Below the pieces are notes generated by a model that saw only the letters and a list, made by a program, of their open reading frames with translations, did no database searches and was not told the DNA's origin. The translations under genes and the position numbers were made by a program. This document shows positions 52,799-61,874 of a stretch of DNA of 64,000 nucleotides, one piece after another (position 1 is the first letter of the stretch; the number at the start of each line of letters is the position of its first letter). Origin of the DNA: JAFGIG01 sp964397545 (GTDB taxonomy: Bacteria; SDB-A); NCBI GenBank assembly GCA_964397545.1, contig CAYNIW010000005.1, forward strand, positions 1 through 64,000, given 5' to 3'.

Positions 52799-54742
52799 AT
52801 GGCAAAAAAAAGATTTTTGGCCATGTTCGCTCCTCCGATCATCACCGGGGCTGTTTCCTTTGCTGTTTATCTTTTTTTCTCCGCTCCCGGACTTTTCTGG
52901 GAAGATTCGCCTCTTATGGACATCGTCGCCAGAACGCTGTCCATAACACATTCTCCGGGGCACCCTCTGTATTCGATAATGGGAAGGTTTTTCGTCATCT
53001 TGCTGGGCTCTTTCGTTCCGCAAGCCAGGGCTGTCGTTCTGGCAAATGTCTTTTATTCATCTCTTTCTCTCTTTTTCTTTTCTTTTTTTCTTGTGCGCTC
53101 AGGCAGGACTTTCGCTTCCAGCGTTGGAGCTCCTCTGATGTTCGGCTTTTCTTTCCCTCTTTTGCATTACTCTACTGTCGCTGAAACATATTCTCTTTTC
53201 GCTGCAGGTCTTTGTTTTTTTCCTATTGTCTACGGGTCAACAAAAAAATCCGGGCTTTTTTTCTACCTGCTGGGACTATTTTCCGGCGGAAGCATTTTGC
53301 TGACGATAATACTTCCTTTTCTTCTGGTTTCAAGATTTTTGAAAGAAAAAAGTGTTAAACTTTTATCCCTTTACCTTCTTTTGTTTACCCTCGGATTCTC
53401 AATATATTTCTTTCTCCTCGTCAGAGGGTCGGTTCCTCCTCCTCTCAATTGGGGGAATCCGGGCAATCTCAAAAATTTTTTCGATGTCATCAGCATGAAA
53501 GAATTCCGAGGAGACTTCGCTTCGGGTTTTTTATCTGAAAAAAATCCTTTTTCAGCGATCGCAGATATACTAAAGAGTCTCGCTTTAAATTCCGCCGTAA
53601 TCGGAGTATTCCTTTTCGGGACCGGCATTTGGGCGCTTTTTAAGAAAGATAGATGGATTACTTTGTCTGTTATAGTCATTTTTTCTGCATACCTCTCTTT
53701 CGCCTTGAAAGCCGGAAGAGGTCCTGATTTTTCAGCTTATACCCTTCCGCTATATTTCTTTTTCTCTATGGTCTGCGCATTTTCCGACGCAATGGGAAGA
53801 ATAAGGAAATTCTCGGGATTTTTTCTCATTTTTGCAGCGGCTCTGAGTTTGTATATTAACCATCCTCCCGCCGAGAGAAGAAATTCAAGTGGCGCCAATC
53901 TATACCAGGAATATCTGATCTCGGCAATTCCTCAAAACTCAGTTGTGTATTGCGAGAACACAAACGATTATTTTCTTCTTCTCAATGCAAAAATAATCAG
54001 CAATGAAAGAACAGACCTGACTCTTGTTTTTTCCGACCTCCTCGACGAAGAATGGTATCTGGAGTCAATCGGTGAATTAGCACTGTATATATCATCTCCA
54101 GAAAAATTAACTGAGTTCTGCGTCCAAAAATTTGTTCCCCTGGTCATTATCCCTTCGACAAAGACAAAATCGATACCAAGCTATTTCATTCCTAAAAGCT
54201 GTTTCTTTATTTTCAACCATTCAGACACCACAAGCGAAATCGCATTCAGAATCATAGACGATCCCGAACCCGCGTCTCAGAACCGTCAGAGGGTAATCTG
54301 GGAGAATCAGATGAATTACCTCAATGCCGCTGGGAGAAAAGATGAACTCATGCGGGTCTTGGATTCGCTCAATCAAAATTTTTCACATTGGCAATACCGC
54401 TTAAACAGGGCGAAAACCTTTCTTTCAGCATCGGGAACCGGGCTTTCAAAAAAAGAGACCGACGCGGTTTTCCGAGACCTCGATGACGCTCTCTCGCTCG
54501 GAGGAGACAGAGAACTGGTTTATTTCTACAAAACCCTCGCTTTCATGGCGTCAGGAGATCTCGAAAAAGCCGAGCAGACAGCCAAGTCAATGCGAGATTC
54601 ACCTGAAAAATCAGAACTCAACATATACATAATGTCGGCTCGCGGAAATGTCTCAGGAGCCAAAAATGAACTCAGAAAAGCTCTTCTGAATTGGCCAAAC
54701 GATCAGAGGTTGTTAGAACTCAAAGAGATTCTCGGACCATGA
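52799..54742 (+). CDS. DUF2723 membrane protein
   Basis: 647 aa. Ten or more membrane helices in residues 1-360, then a soluble C-terminal region with TPR-like helices (about 500-647). The motif LFWEDSPLMDIVARTLSITHSPGHPLY near residues 30-56 is typical of DUF2723, a GT-C-like family common in FCB bacteria; the DE/HPPG-type acidic pair fits a lipid-linked sugar transferase. The gene begins directly after the radical SAM stop. Confidence 0.85.
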   Translation: MAKKRFLAMFAPPIITGAVSFAVYLFFSAPGLFWEDSPLMDIVARTLSITHSPGHPLYSIMGRFFVILLGSFVPQARAVVLANVFYSSLSLFFFSFFLVRSGRTFASSVGAPLMFGFSFPLLHYSTVAETYSLFAAGLCFFPIVYGSTKKSGLFFYLLGLFSGGSILLTIILPFLLVSRFLKEKSVKLLSLYLLLFTLGFSIYFFLLVRGSVPPPLNWGNPGNLKNFFDVISMKEFRGDFASGFLSEKNPFSAIADILKSLALNSAVIGVFLFGTGIWALFKKDRWITLSVIVIFSAYLSFALKAGRGPDFSAYTLPLYFFFSMVCAFSDAMGRIRKFSGFFLIFAAALSLYINHPPAERRNSSGANLYQEYLISAIPQNSVVYCENTNDYFLLLNAKIISNERTDLTLVFSDLLDEEWYLESIGELALYISSPEKLTEFCVQKFVPLVIIPSTKTKSIPSYFIPKSCFFIFNHSDTTSEIAFRIIDDPEPASQNRQRVIWENQMNYLNAAGRKDELMRVLDSLNQNFSHWQYRLNRAKTFLSASGTGLSKKETDAVFRDLDDALSLGGDRELVYFYKTLAFMASGDLEKAEQTAKSMRDSPEKSELNIYIMSARGNVSGAKNELRKALLNWPNDQRLLELKEILGP

Positions 54743-54791
54743 TATGTTCATCTTCTTTCTCTAAAGGTCTGATTGGGGTTATAATTACCCA

Positions 54792-56111
54792 TTGGAAAGG
54801 TTTATGCAGAAGATAAGGAGAATAACAGAGGCTTCGACGAGATCTCTTAAAAATTTCAATCTCTTCGACCTCAGGCATCCCTGGCTGAAATTTGTCCTTT
54901 TAGTAACTCTTTTGACGATTACCGGAGTGGGAGTCCTATCATACGTTCTCACTCAGAAAGTAATAAATGACATAATAAAATCAGAAGAGGTGGTCGCGCA
55001 GGGATACGCTTCACTGATAACATTTTTCACTACTCAAGTCGCTCAAAATCCCTCCGACGAGAAAATATTCAACGAAGGCAAGAGGATAATAGCATCAATA
55101 CCCATTCCGGTCGTCATAACTGAGCCGGACGGCAAACCGAGAGCATGGAGAAACATTGGGATAAGCCCGGACGCTGTATCGAGCGAAGAACTAGACAGGA
55201 CAGATATTGAGTCCACTGACAACACAGTCATCCTCGAGATCATTCAAACCTACAAAAAAATGGATAAAATCAACGACCCCATACCAATATATGTCGAAGT
55301 GGGAGAAGTCCGTTTGACCGCCGCTTACCTTCATTACGGGAATCCGCCTTTTCTGAGGACAATAAATCTTTTGCCCATAATTCAGACGATACTGCTTATT
55401 ACGCTTTTATTCACTCTTTTGATTTCCCTCAGAATAGCAAGGAGTTGGGAAAGAGACAATATATGGATGATAATGGCAAAAGAGACCGCCCATCAGCTCG
55501 CGACTCCCCTATCTTCAATTATGGGCTGGATAGAATTTTTCAGGACCGACAATTCCACTATAGATGAGGGATTGGAAAGTATCCAGAGGGATCTTGCCAG
55601 AATGAACAATATAATAAAAAGATTCAGCAGGATCGGAACTTCCCCGACAATGATGTCCGTTGATCTCGACGAAATAGTAAAAAACGCGGTTGAATATTTT
55701 TCAAAAAGGCTGCCTTCTCTCGGACACAATGTCAGTTTGTCATATATCCCCTGCGGGCCTTGTCAAGTCACAGGAGATACGGAGCTTCTTTCCTGGGTTA
55801 TCGAGAATATTATTAAAAATTCTCTTGATGCAATGAACAAGGACAACGGTGAAATCTCCATCCGTCTTGAAAGAGAACCTAAAAAAAACAAAGTGATATT
55901 AAGGGTTTCTGACAACGGAAAGGGAATGACCAAAAAACAGATGCAGAAAGTATTCGACCTCGGATATACGTCAAAAAAATACGGCTGGGGCATGGGTCTC
56001 ACTCTCGCAAAGAGAATTGTCGAAGCAATTCACGACGGAAGAATATATGTGGAAAGTTCAAGGCCGGATTCCGGGACCGTTTTCGCCGTCGAACTCAAGT
56101 CAGTTTCATAA
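54792..56111 (+). CDS. Membrane sensor histidine kinase
   Basis: 439 aa. TM1 at about 33-52, an extracytoplasmic sensor region (about 55-195), TM2 at about 200-220. HisKA contains KETAHQLATPLSSIMGW with the phospho-acceptor His; the ATPase has IENIIKNSLDAM (N box), DNGKGM (G1) and GWGMGLTLAKRI (G2). No response regulator is adjacent. The start is TTG 54792 or ATG 54804: TATAAT (54780-54785) lies exactly 6 nt before the TTG, fitting a leaderless start, while GGA 7 nt before the ATG is the alternative. It overlaps the convergent gene by 6 nt. Confidence 0.92.
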   Translation: MERFMQKIRRITEASTRSLKNFNLFDLRHPWLKFVLLVTLLTITGVGVLSYVLTQKVINDIIKSEEVVAQGYASLITFFTTQVAQNPSDEKIFNEGKRIIASIPIPVVITEPDGKPRAWRNIGISPDAVSSEELDRTDIESTDNTVILEIIQTYKKMDKINDPIPIYVEVGEVRLTAAYLHYGNPPFLRTINLLPIIQTILLITLLFTLLISLRIARSWERDNIWMIMAKETAHQLATPLSSIMGWIEFFRTDNSTIDEGLESIQRDLARMNNIIKRFSRIGTSPTMMSVDLDEIVKNAVEYFSKRLPSLGHNVSLSYIPCGPCQVTGDTELLSWVIENIIKNSLDAMNKDNGEISIRLEREPKKNKVILRVSDNGKGMTKKQMQKVFDLGYTSKKYGWGMGLTLAKRIVEAIHDGRIYVESSRPDSGTVFAVELKSVS

Positions 56112-57896
56112 TTTCTCGGCAAGAACTACGGTAGTCTTGATGGAATAAGACTCTCCGTCAGCAGTTTTCGCGCTGAGGAGTATAATATAAATTCCGGGGT
56201 CGAGGATTTTTCCGCTTTCTTCCCTTCCGTCCCAAATAAAATATTGAGTCATCCCATGTTCGACGCTCTCAAATGTTCTCACGGGATAACCCGTAACATC
56301 GAATATTTTAATTCTCATCATTTCAGGATAGGAGCCGAGAGAGACTGCTATGACGCAGGTTTCATCGAAACCGTCTCCGTCCGGAGAAAACGGATTAGGT
56401 GATACAGACAGGTTCCCGGATGGTTGAGGCAAAACGGCTTGAACGGAATTTTTTCCTCCGGGAGTCCCCCCTTCAGGCGAGACGCATCGACTCCAGTTGC
56501 CAAAGGCACAAGACGGAACGTCATCGCAGACCCTTTCAAGACTATAGCCGCTTTCCCATGAAGAAAAAATATAACCTAAAACGTCTATTTGCGTGCCGCA
56601 TAAACCTAATATTTCTATTGAGTCGGCAGAATTGTGCAGGGCAGGCCAAGTTTTAGGCTGATAGAGAGTCCCGATAAAATTAAAATATGACGACAGAAAT
56701 TCAGAAGAATCTTCGCAGATCACAGCGTAAGAATAAGGTTCAAGCGTCATGGAAACAACCGCGCTGTCCTTGCCGCTTACATACAAAAAGTCAAGAGAAC
56801 ATCTTTCGGCGTATCTGTTTTTCAGCTCAAACCATTCTTTAGAGAGATCAGGCGCGAACATTATCTCTGAGAGAATTATCTGACCGGGCATATCCCCGAA
56901 TCTGATCATCCTCGAAACCGAAGCATCGAGAGCTTTGACAAAGATGGTAAATAAACCCCCCGGAGGATTTTCCCAGATTATTGACGCTGAATCGGATAAA
57001 CCGGGAAAAAGAGCTTTGTCGTAAATATTCGCACCTGCTGTTTTTAAGCTCTCGGCAAGGTTTAGATATTCCGTATAGAGCAGTGATATTCTGAAATTTT
57101 CAAGGGTATCTTGTCCCATGTTCTTAAAAAAAAGTTTAATTGTGCAGGGTGACGATGGATAAGTCTCGGTATAATATAAAGATAGAGGGTCTATCCAGAG
57201 ACCGCCGCAATATAAGCTGTTTCTCATGCCCGGCGTGCAGGAATCTAAAGAAGGCATCCAGGAGTTCTCTGAATCTTCAGAGTATGGATTTATTCTTTCG
57301 GCTGAGACGCCGTCTCCGGGATCGAACGGAACTCCGTCGAGAGAATCCCATGGAGTGCCATATGTCGAGATGACGTTCTGTAAGGAGTCCAGCAGTAAAA
57401 CAGGGTCGTTGACAGAAAGGCCGTTACCTATCGTCGTATTGCCCACAGTCAAGATCAGAGTGTTGTCGCCGAAAGAATAGGGCTGATAAAAATCCCCCGA
57501 ATCGGTATACTCAGGATCCAGTATTACGGCATAACTCCTGGATTCCAATATACAGGTGCCGTATATGACATTCTGGGCTATGAGCCTTTCGTCAGTCCAA
57601 GGAATGATAATGTCAGTCGCATCGCCGTCGCTTAAAAGATATTTTGAAACGTCAACAGGCTCGTCAGCGGTGTTATAGAGCTCCACAAATTCGTTTCTGT
57701 CTCCCGGAGACCCCTGCCCTGATTCATTCCCTTTCGGATTAGCCATAACCTCATTGATAACAACCCCTTCTGCGAATAGACATCCCACACACAATATATT
57801 GACAATAAATGTAAAAAATAGTAGAATACACGGGTTATGAGAGTTAGAGCAGAAACTAACGCGAGGAAATGGGCGAAAGCTCTTGAAGATCTTCAT
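56106..57896 (-). CDS. Lamin-tail-domain secreted protein with sorting tail
   Basis: 596 aa from ATG 57896 (start uncertain). The signal peptide's hydrophobic core is ILLFFTFIVNILCVGCLFA. Two lamin-tail domains follow (VVINEVMANPKG..EFVELYN at about 45-200 and IILSEIMFAPDLS..WFELKN at about 345-460). The last 90 residues contain NPFSPDGDG and a C-terminal FlgD-like/gliding-type tail (VRTFESVEHG.., PGIYIILLSA). Surface or secreted; function unknown. The ATG start overlaps the divergent gene at 57837 by 60 nt, and a start at TTG 57794 would remove the signal peptide. Confidence 0.8.
   Translation of the reverse strand: MKIFKSFRPFPRVSFCSNSHNPCILLFFTFIVNILCVGCLFAEGVVINEVMANPKGNESGQGSPGDRNEFVELYNTADEPVDVSKYLLSDGDATDIIIPWTDERLIAQNVIYGTCILESRSYAVILDPEYTDSGDFYQPYSFGDNTLILTVGNTTIGNGLSVNDPVLLLDSLQNVISTYGTPWDSLDGVPFDPGDGVSAERINPYSEDSENSWMPSLDSCTPGMRNSLYCGGLWIDPLSLYYTETYPSSPCTIKLFFKNMGQDTLENFRISLLYTEYLNLAESLKTAGANIYDKALFPGLSDSASIIWENPPGGLFTIFVKALDASVSRMIRFGDMPGQIILSEIMFAPDLSKEWFELKNRYAERCSLDFLYVSGKDSAVVSMTLEPYSYAVICEDSSEFLSSYFNFIGTLYQPKTWPALHNSADSIEILGLCGTQIDVLGYIFSSWESGYSLERVCDDVPSCAFGNWSRCVSPEGGTPGGKNSVQAVLPQPSGNLSVSPNPFSPDGDGFDETCVIAVSLGSYPEMMRIKIFDVTGYPVRTFESVEHGMTQYFIWDGREESGKILDPGIYIILLSAKTADGESYSIKTTVVLAEKL
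57799..57827 (+). promoter_or_regulatory. Strong promoter for the gene at 57837
   Basis: Perfect TTGACA (57799-57804), 17-nt spacer, TAGAAT (57822-57827). The ATG follows 9 nt later with no ribosome site, so the mRNA is leaderless or nearly so. Confidence 0.7.
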
Positions 57897-58130
57897 GAGG
57901 TGGCCGTCAGGCTCGGAGTCGAAGTTATTTACGACAAGATCAGCGGGGAAGGAGGTTTTTGCAGAGTTCACGATAAACCTGTCATAGTATTAAACCGAAT
58001 TTACAGCCCCCAATCTATGGTCAGAATTTTCATTCAAAACCTCGGAGCACATTACTCTCTTGAAGAAGTCTATCTTTCTCCTCTTTTGAGAAGTCTTCTC
58101 GAAAAAAGATCTGTCTCCAACGCAAGCTGA
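57837..58130 (+). CDS. Conserved small hypothetical protein
   Basis: 97 aa, soluble. An N-terminal helix is followed by GVEVIYDKISGEGGFCRVHDKPVIVLN: the GGEGGxCRxxxKPV pattern is one I recall from a widespread uncharacterised family of about 100 residues. It has its own good promoter, which supports the gene against the overlapping 5' end of the lamin-tail gene. No function is known to me. Confidence 0.78.
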   Translation: MRVRAETNARKWAKALEDLHEVAVRLGVEVIYDKISGEGGFCRVHDKPVIVLNRIYSPQSMVRIFIQNLGAHYSLEEVYLSPLLRSLLEKRSVSNAS

Positions 58131-58149
58131 TAATCATCCCTGAAATCAT

Positions 58150-59508
58150 TCATTTGTGAAGAGCTTTTCCCATCGCGTCTCTTGCCGCTTCCGGGATTAT
58201 TTCACCCAGAGAAGGGTGGACGTGAACTGTCTCGGCGATATCTTCGAGACTCAGTTGGGCTCTGAGAGCCAGAGCAATTTCCGCTATCATAATGTCAGCG
58301 CAGGCTCCGGTTATCTGGCCGCCGACAATGACATGGTCGGATTTTCTTGCCACTATCCTCGCGTAGCCGTCGATCATACCTGAAGACACCGCCTTGCCGT
58401 TGGCCGAAAAAGGGAACTCGCCCCAAACCACTTTCAAACCTTTTTCTTCCGCTTCAGAAGGTGTAATGCCCACAGTCGCGACTTCAGGATCTGAAAAAAC
58501 ACAGGACGGGATTTTTTCAATTTCTCTTCGGGAATTTTCTCCGGAAATGGCTGAAACAGCCACTTCGGCCTCGTGGGAGGCTTTGTGGGCGAGATAAGGC
58601 TCTCCTGCGACATCACCTATGGCGAAAACATTTTCAACTGAAGTCCTGCAAGCTTCGTCCGTCACGATATGCCCTCTATTGTCTTTTTGGAATAAATCCA
58701 GTGAAACAACCGATGAATTCGGTTTCCTGCCTGTAGATACGAGAACTTTTTCAACTTCTATTGATTCTCCACCGCTGAGATGACATCTCACGGAATTGCC
58801 GGATACTTCGCATTTTTCGAGTTGTTCACCCGTAATGACTCTCACTTTTTTCTTTTTCAGGGATTCGGATACACTCATGCTTGCTTTAGGATCTTTAAGT
58901 AGAGGAAGAATCCTGTCGAGCATTTCCACGACAAAAACACTTCTGCCTATTGAAGCCCAATATGTAGCCATCTCGACTCCTATAACACCCCCTCCTACTA
59001 CAAGAACGCTCGAAGGTGCATTCTTCAATTTTACGGCTTCGTTAGATCCGATAATATAGTCTCCGTCAAATCTCGCAGATGGTATATCCGCCGGGCTTGA
59101 ACCGGTGGCAATAATGATTTTATCACCCTCGATTTCACAATTGCTGCACTTCACCTTTCCCTTAAAGACTTTTTCAGCGCGGTCCCGGACAAGTTCTACG
59201 CCTCTTGAGGCAAGCAGGTTCTCCACTCCCTTCACGAGTTTTGTCACAGTGAGATTTCTGTGCCGGTCAACCGAAGCTTCGTCGAAAGAGATTTCTTTTG
59301 CATTCAGTCCGTATCTTTTGCCGTTAAATGAAGAAACAAAAAGAGAAGAACAGTAAAGCATCGCCTTGGTCGGTATGCATCCTGCGTTCAGACATACTCC
59401 ACCGACTCTGTTCTCCTCGATTAAAGCTGTTTTAAGTCCTATTCTCGAGCTTTCAAGCGCGGCGACGTAACCTCCGGGGCCGCCTCCGACGACGACGACG
59501 TCATACAT
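58150..59508 (-). CDS. lpdA: Dihydrolipoyl dehydrogenase
   Basis: E3 flavoprotein of 2-oxoacid dehydrogenase and glycine cleavage complexes. 452 aa: FAD motif VVGGGPGGYVAA at the N-terminus, redox disulphide GGVCLNAGCIPTK (about 39-51), NAD motif VVGGGVIGVEMA, FAD motif FAIGDVAG and the active-site HVHPSLGE near the C-terminus. The start at 59508 was chosen because AAAGGAG lies 6 nt upstream. No E1 or E2 genes are present. Its 5' end overlaps the lnt gene by 70 nt. Confidence 0.95.
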   Translation of the reverse strand: MYDVVVVGGGPGGYVAALESSRIGLKTALIEENRVGGVCLNAGCIPTKAMLYCSSLFVSSFNGKRYGLNAKEISFDEASVDRHRNLTVTKLVKGVENLLASRGVELVRDRAEKVFKGKVKCSNCEIEGDKIIIATGSSPADIPSARFDGDYIIGSNEAVKLKNAPSSVLVVGGGVIGVEMATYWASIGRSVFVVEMLDRILPLLKDPKASMSVSESLKKKKVRVITGEQLEKCEVSGNSVRCHLSGGESIEVEKVLVSTGRKPNSSVVSLDLFQKDNRGHIVTDEACRTSVENVFAIGDVAGEPYLAHKASHEAEVAVSAISGENSRREIEKIPSCVFSDPEVATVGITPSEAEEKGLKVVWGEFPFSANGKAVSSGMIDGYARIVARKSDHVIVGGQITGACADIMIAEIALALRAQLSLEDIAETVHVHPSLGEIIPEAARDAMGKALHK

Positions 59509-61031
59509 CTTTTTCTCCTTTTGTTTATTATACAAATTAAACCGAATAAGGACAAACCCAGAGCTGAAAACAGTCCGATTCCGTCACCAAATAAAAGAGA
59601 ATACGGGGTTTTGTCGTCTCTCACGCCGACAGTTCCGAAGAGGATTATTTCTTTGCCAAAAGAAGTCGAATCCCTTATCCTGCCGTAGGGGTCAACTAGG
59701 TATGATACGCCCGTATTCGCGCATCTTATCCCCCATCTCCTGTTTTCTACGGCTCTTAAAATGAACATATCAGCGTGTTGTTCGGGACCGGCGCTTTTTC
59801 CGAACCACTGATCGTCCGTCACGTTGATTAAAACCTCTGCTCCTTTTAGCACAAGACCCCTGAAATATTGGCCGAAAGCCGATTCGTAGCAAATACCAAT
59901 TCCGAAACAGATGCCATCAGAACAAGGTAATGTTTCATTTTTGCCGGGCAGGTAATCGCTTTGTCCCAGTTGGATTTTTGTAAGGAAAGGAAAGACATCG
60001 TCGAAAGGAATATGCTCGCCGAAAGGGACGAGATAAATTTTGTCGTGCCTGCCTGCCAAAGTTCCGTCTTTTTCGATGAGGAAAACCGAGTTTGTGGGTC
60101 TGTAATCTTCTCTGAATTGCACAAAATCCTGAGCACCGGCAAGAACCGGCGTCTTGTATTTTTCAGCCGTATCGGCGAGAGGCTCGGAATGCGGCGTTAT
60201 GACAGGATAGATTGACTTGACAGGCCAGGGCCAACTTGTCTCTGGAAAGACGACCAAATCGGCGCCGATTTCCCTGCAAGAGATTGAAAATTTCTCAAGC
60301 AGAATCTGCATCCTTTGAATTCTCGCGATTTCGCTTTCTTCGCCTTTTAAGTCCTGAGAGATGTTCGGCTGAACTATCGCGACGGAGAACATTCGGTTTA
60401 GGTCATCTTCGCGTCTTAAACTTAACACGCCGTATAGTGTGTTGCTGATCAGAAGAAAGGGTAATATGAAAAAAGGCATTCTTTTTTTTGTAAAAAGCAA
60501 AGCGGCCGCTGAATTTACAGCCGTTATCCAGAATACGAGTAAATAGACCCCGCCCAAAGAGGCAATCTGAATCAGTAATGTGCTTCGGGCGAGAGAATAA
60601 GCCGTCATCCCCCAGGGGAATCCAACCTGTGAAGTCTGGGAGCGTATAAATTCAAACGCCGTCCATGTGACAGCCGACAGTAAAATGAAATGCGGCTGTT
60701 TTCTCGCTTTCGACAGTATCAGTGAAAACAAACCCATGAATGAAGAAAGATAGACACAGAGAAAAATGTAGCCGATAAAGAGAAAAATCCTGACCTGCCC
60801 CGTCACTGTGAGGTTGTTAATCCAGAACAGCAACAGAGAGTAAAAAACAGAACCCGTGAGGAATCCTCTGATAAAAGAACGGCTTTTATCCGTATATACT
60901 GAAATCATAAGAGGGACGAAGGCGACAAGTATCAGAGGACCCAACTTGAAAGGCGGGAAAGACAAGTATAAGAGAATACCTGAAAGCAACGGAAGGGCAT
61001 ATCCGCGAGCTCTTCTTGAAAAGATTTGAAT
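59439..61031 (-). CDS. lnt: Apolipoprotein N-acyltransferase, ATT start
   Basis: Adds the third acyl chain to outer-membrane lipoproteins. The N-terminal half has about six to eight helices; the nitrilase-like domain carries the triad Glu (FPETSW), Lys (HDKIYLVPFGE) and Cys (GIGICYES). The first standard start (TTG 60989) begins inside the first helix without basic residues. ATT 61031 adds QIFSRRARGYALP, the expected basic N-terminus, and GGAG lies 6 nt upstream, giving 530 aa. The C-terminal 23 residues overlap lpdA in another frame and end in a low-complexity tail. Confidence 0.88.
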   Translation of the reverse strand: MQIFSRRARGYALPLLSGILLYLSFPPFKLGPLILVAFVPLMISVYTDKSRSFIRGFLTGSVFYSLLLFWINNLTVTGQVRIFLFIGYIFLCVYLSSFMGLFSLILSKARKQPHFILLSAVTWTAFEFIRSQTSQVGFPWGMTAYSLARSTLLIQIASLGGVYLLVFWITAVNSAAALLFTKKRMPFFILPFLLISNTLYGVLSLRREDDLNRMFSVAIVQPNISQDLKGEESEIARIQRMQILLEKFSISCREIGADLVVFPETSWPWPVKSIYPVITPHSEPLADTAEKYKTPVLAGAQDFVQFREDYRPTNSVFLIEKDGTLAGRHDKIYLVPFGEHIPFDDVFPFLTKIQLGQSDYLPGKNETLPCSDGICFGIGICYESAFGQYFRGLVLKGAEVLINVTDDQWFGKSAGPEQHADMFILRAVENRRWGIRCANTGVSYLVDPYGRIRDSTSFGKEIILFGTVGVRDDKTPYSLLFGDGIGLFSALGLSLFGLICIINKRRKRCMTSSSSEAAPEVTSPRLKARE

Positions 61032-61068
61032 CCTATTCTCCGATCCGCTTAGTTAATAAAAGAGAATG

Positions 61069-61803
61069 CTAAAAAATAAAAACCGAAGAACCCACAGGGA
61101 GTAAACTGTCCGCAACATGAAGGTCTTCTTCTTTAAGCCTTATACAGCCGTGAGAATAGACTCCTCTTCCTATTTGTCCTTTATGTATGAGTATGCCTTC
61201 GCCGAGATTCAGAGCGTAGTTGCCGAGCGCGCCGGGGACTGCTCTGACGAACAGCTTTTCTTCTTCGGAAAGACTGTCGAAAAAAGTTATAGACTGCTGA
61301 AAATTCAAACTGTCCGGAATCTTTATCCACTCGCTGTCATGAGGAACCGGCAGTCCCTGCTCTTTCCAGAACCAGTTAGGTCTTATCCAGTAAGGTTCAG
61401 TTCTTTTTGCTATTATCTTTCTTTCGCCGGTGGGTGTTTGGAAATTGAATGTTTGTCCTGCCCTGACGACTTCTCCGACACCTGTGGCGCAAGAACCTTC
61501 CCAGATTATCTTGTCGCGTTTTTTTATCCAGAAATGCTGCCTGCTCAGGTTGACAATCATGTAGTATTCGTCTGTTTTGAGTGTCTGATTTTCAAAGTCC
61601 AGCTTTTCAATCATGTATTCGAGATTGGCAAATGTGACCCCTATTCCCGATATGACCGTGTTGAGGCTGTCCGTTTTTCTCTCAAAATAAGCGGCTCTTT
61701 CCGCGCTGTGATATGTCTTTCTGTGCAGGATAAATAAAGCCGCCGCTTCAAACAAAACAGCGCAGGAAAGCGCCGCGATAATGATTACTTTAATGTTTTT
61801 CAT
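61069..61803 (-). CDS. YkuD-type L,D-transpeptidase
   Basis: 244 aa: an N-terminal membrane anchor (about 5-25), a coiled segment and a YkuD domain (about 80-244) with the catalytic SHGCIRL near 225 and HKG upstream. It cross-links or attaches peptidoglycan stems in the periplasm. Followed by lnt after 37 nt. A promoter TTGACT-N16-TAAAAT ends 7 nt before the ATG, with no ribosome site. Confidence 0.93.
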   Translation of the reverse strand: MKNIKVIIIAALSCAVLFEAAALFILHRKTYHSAERAAYFERKTDSLNTVISGIGVTFANLEYMIEKLDFENQTLKTDEYYMIVNLSRQHFWIKKRDKIIWEGSCATGVGEVVRAGQTFNFQTPTGERKIIAKRTEPYWIRPNWFWKEQGLPVPHDSEWIKIPDSLNFQQSITFFDSLSEEEKLFVRAVPGALGNYALNLGEGILIHKGQIGRGVYSHGCIRLKEEDLHVADSLLPVGSSVFIF

Positions 61804-61810
61804 AATGTCT

Positions 61811-61838
61811 ATTTTATTTATAATTTTTACAAAGTCAA
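61811..61838 (-). promoter_or_regulatory. Promoter giving a leaderless mRNA for ykuD-lnt-lpdA
   Basis: TTGACT (61838-61833), 16-nt spacer, TAAAAT (61816-61811), 7 nt, then ATG 61803. It is back to back with the CDF promoter; their -35 boxes are 1 nt apart. Confidence 0.6.
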
Positions 61839-61839
61839 C

Positions 61840-61868
61840 TTGCTAAGTGCTTTATTCGCTTTTATAAT
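61840..61868 (+). promoter_or_regulatory. Promoter giving a leaderless mRNA for the CDF gene
   Basis: TTGCTA (61840-61845), 17-nt spacer, perfect TATAAT (61863-61868), then exactly 6 nt to ATG 61875. No ribosome site. Confidence 0.65.
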
Positions 61869-61874
61869 CTGCTG

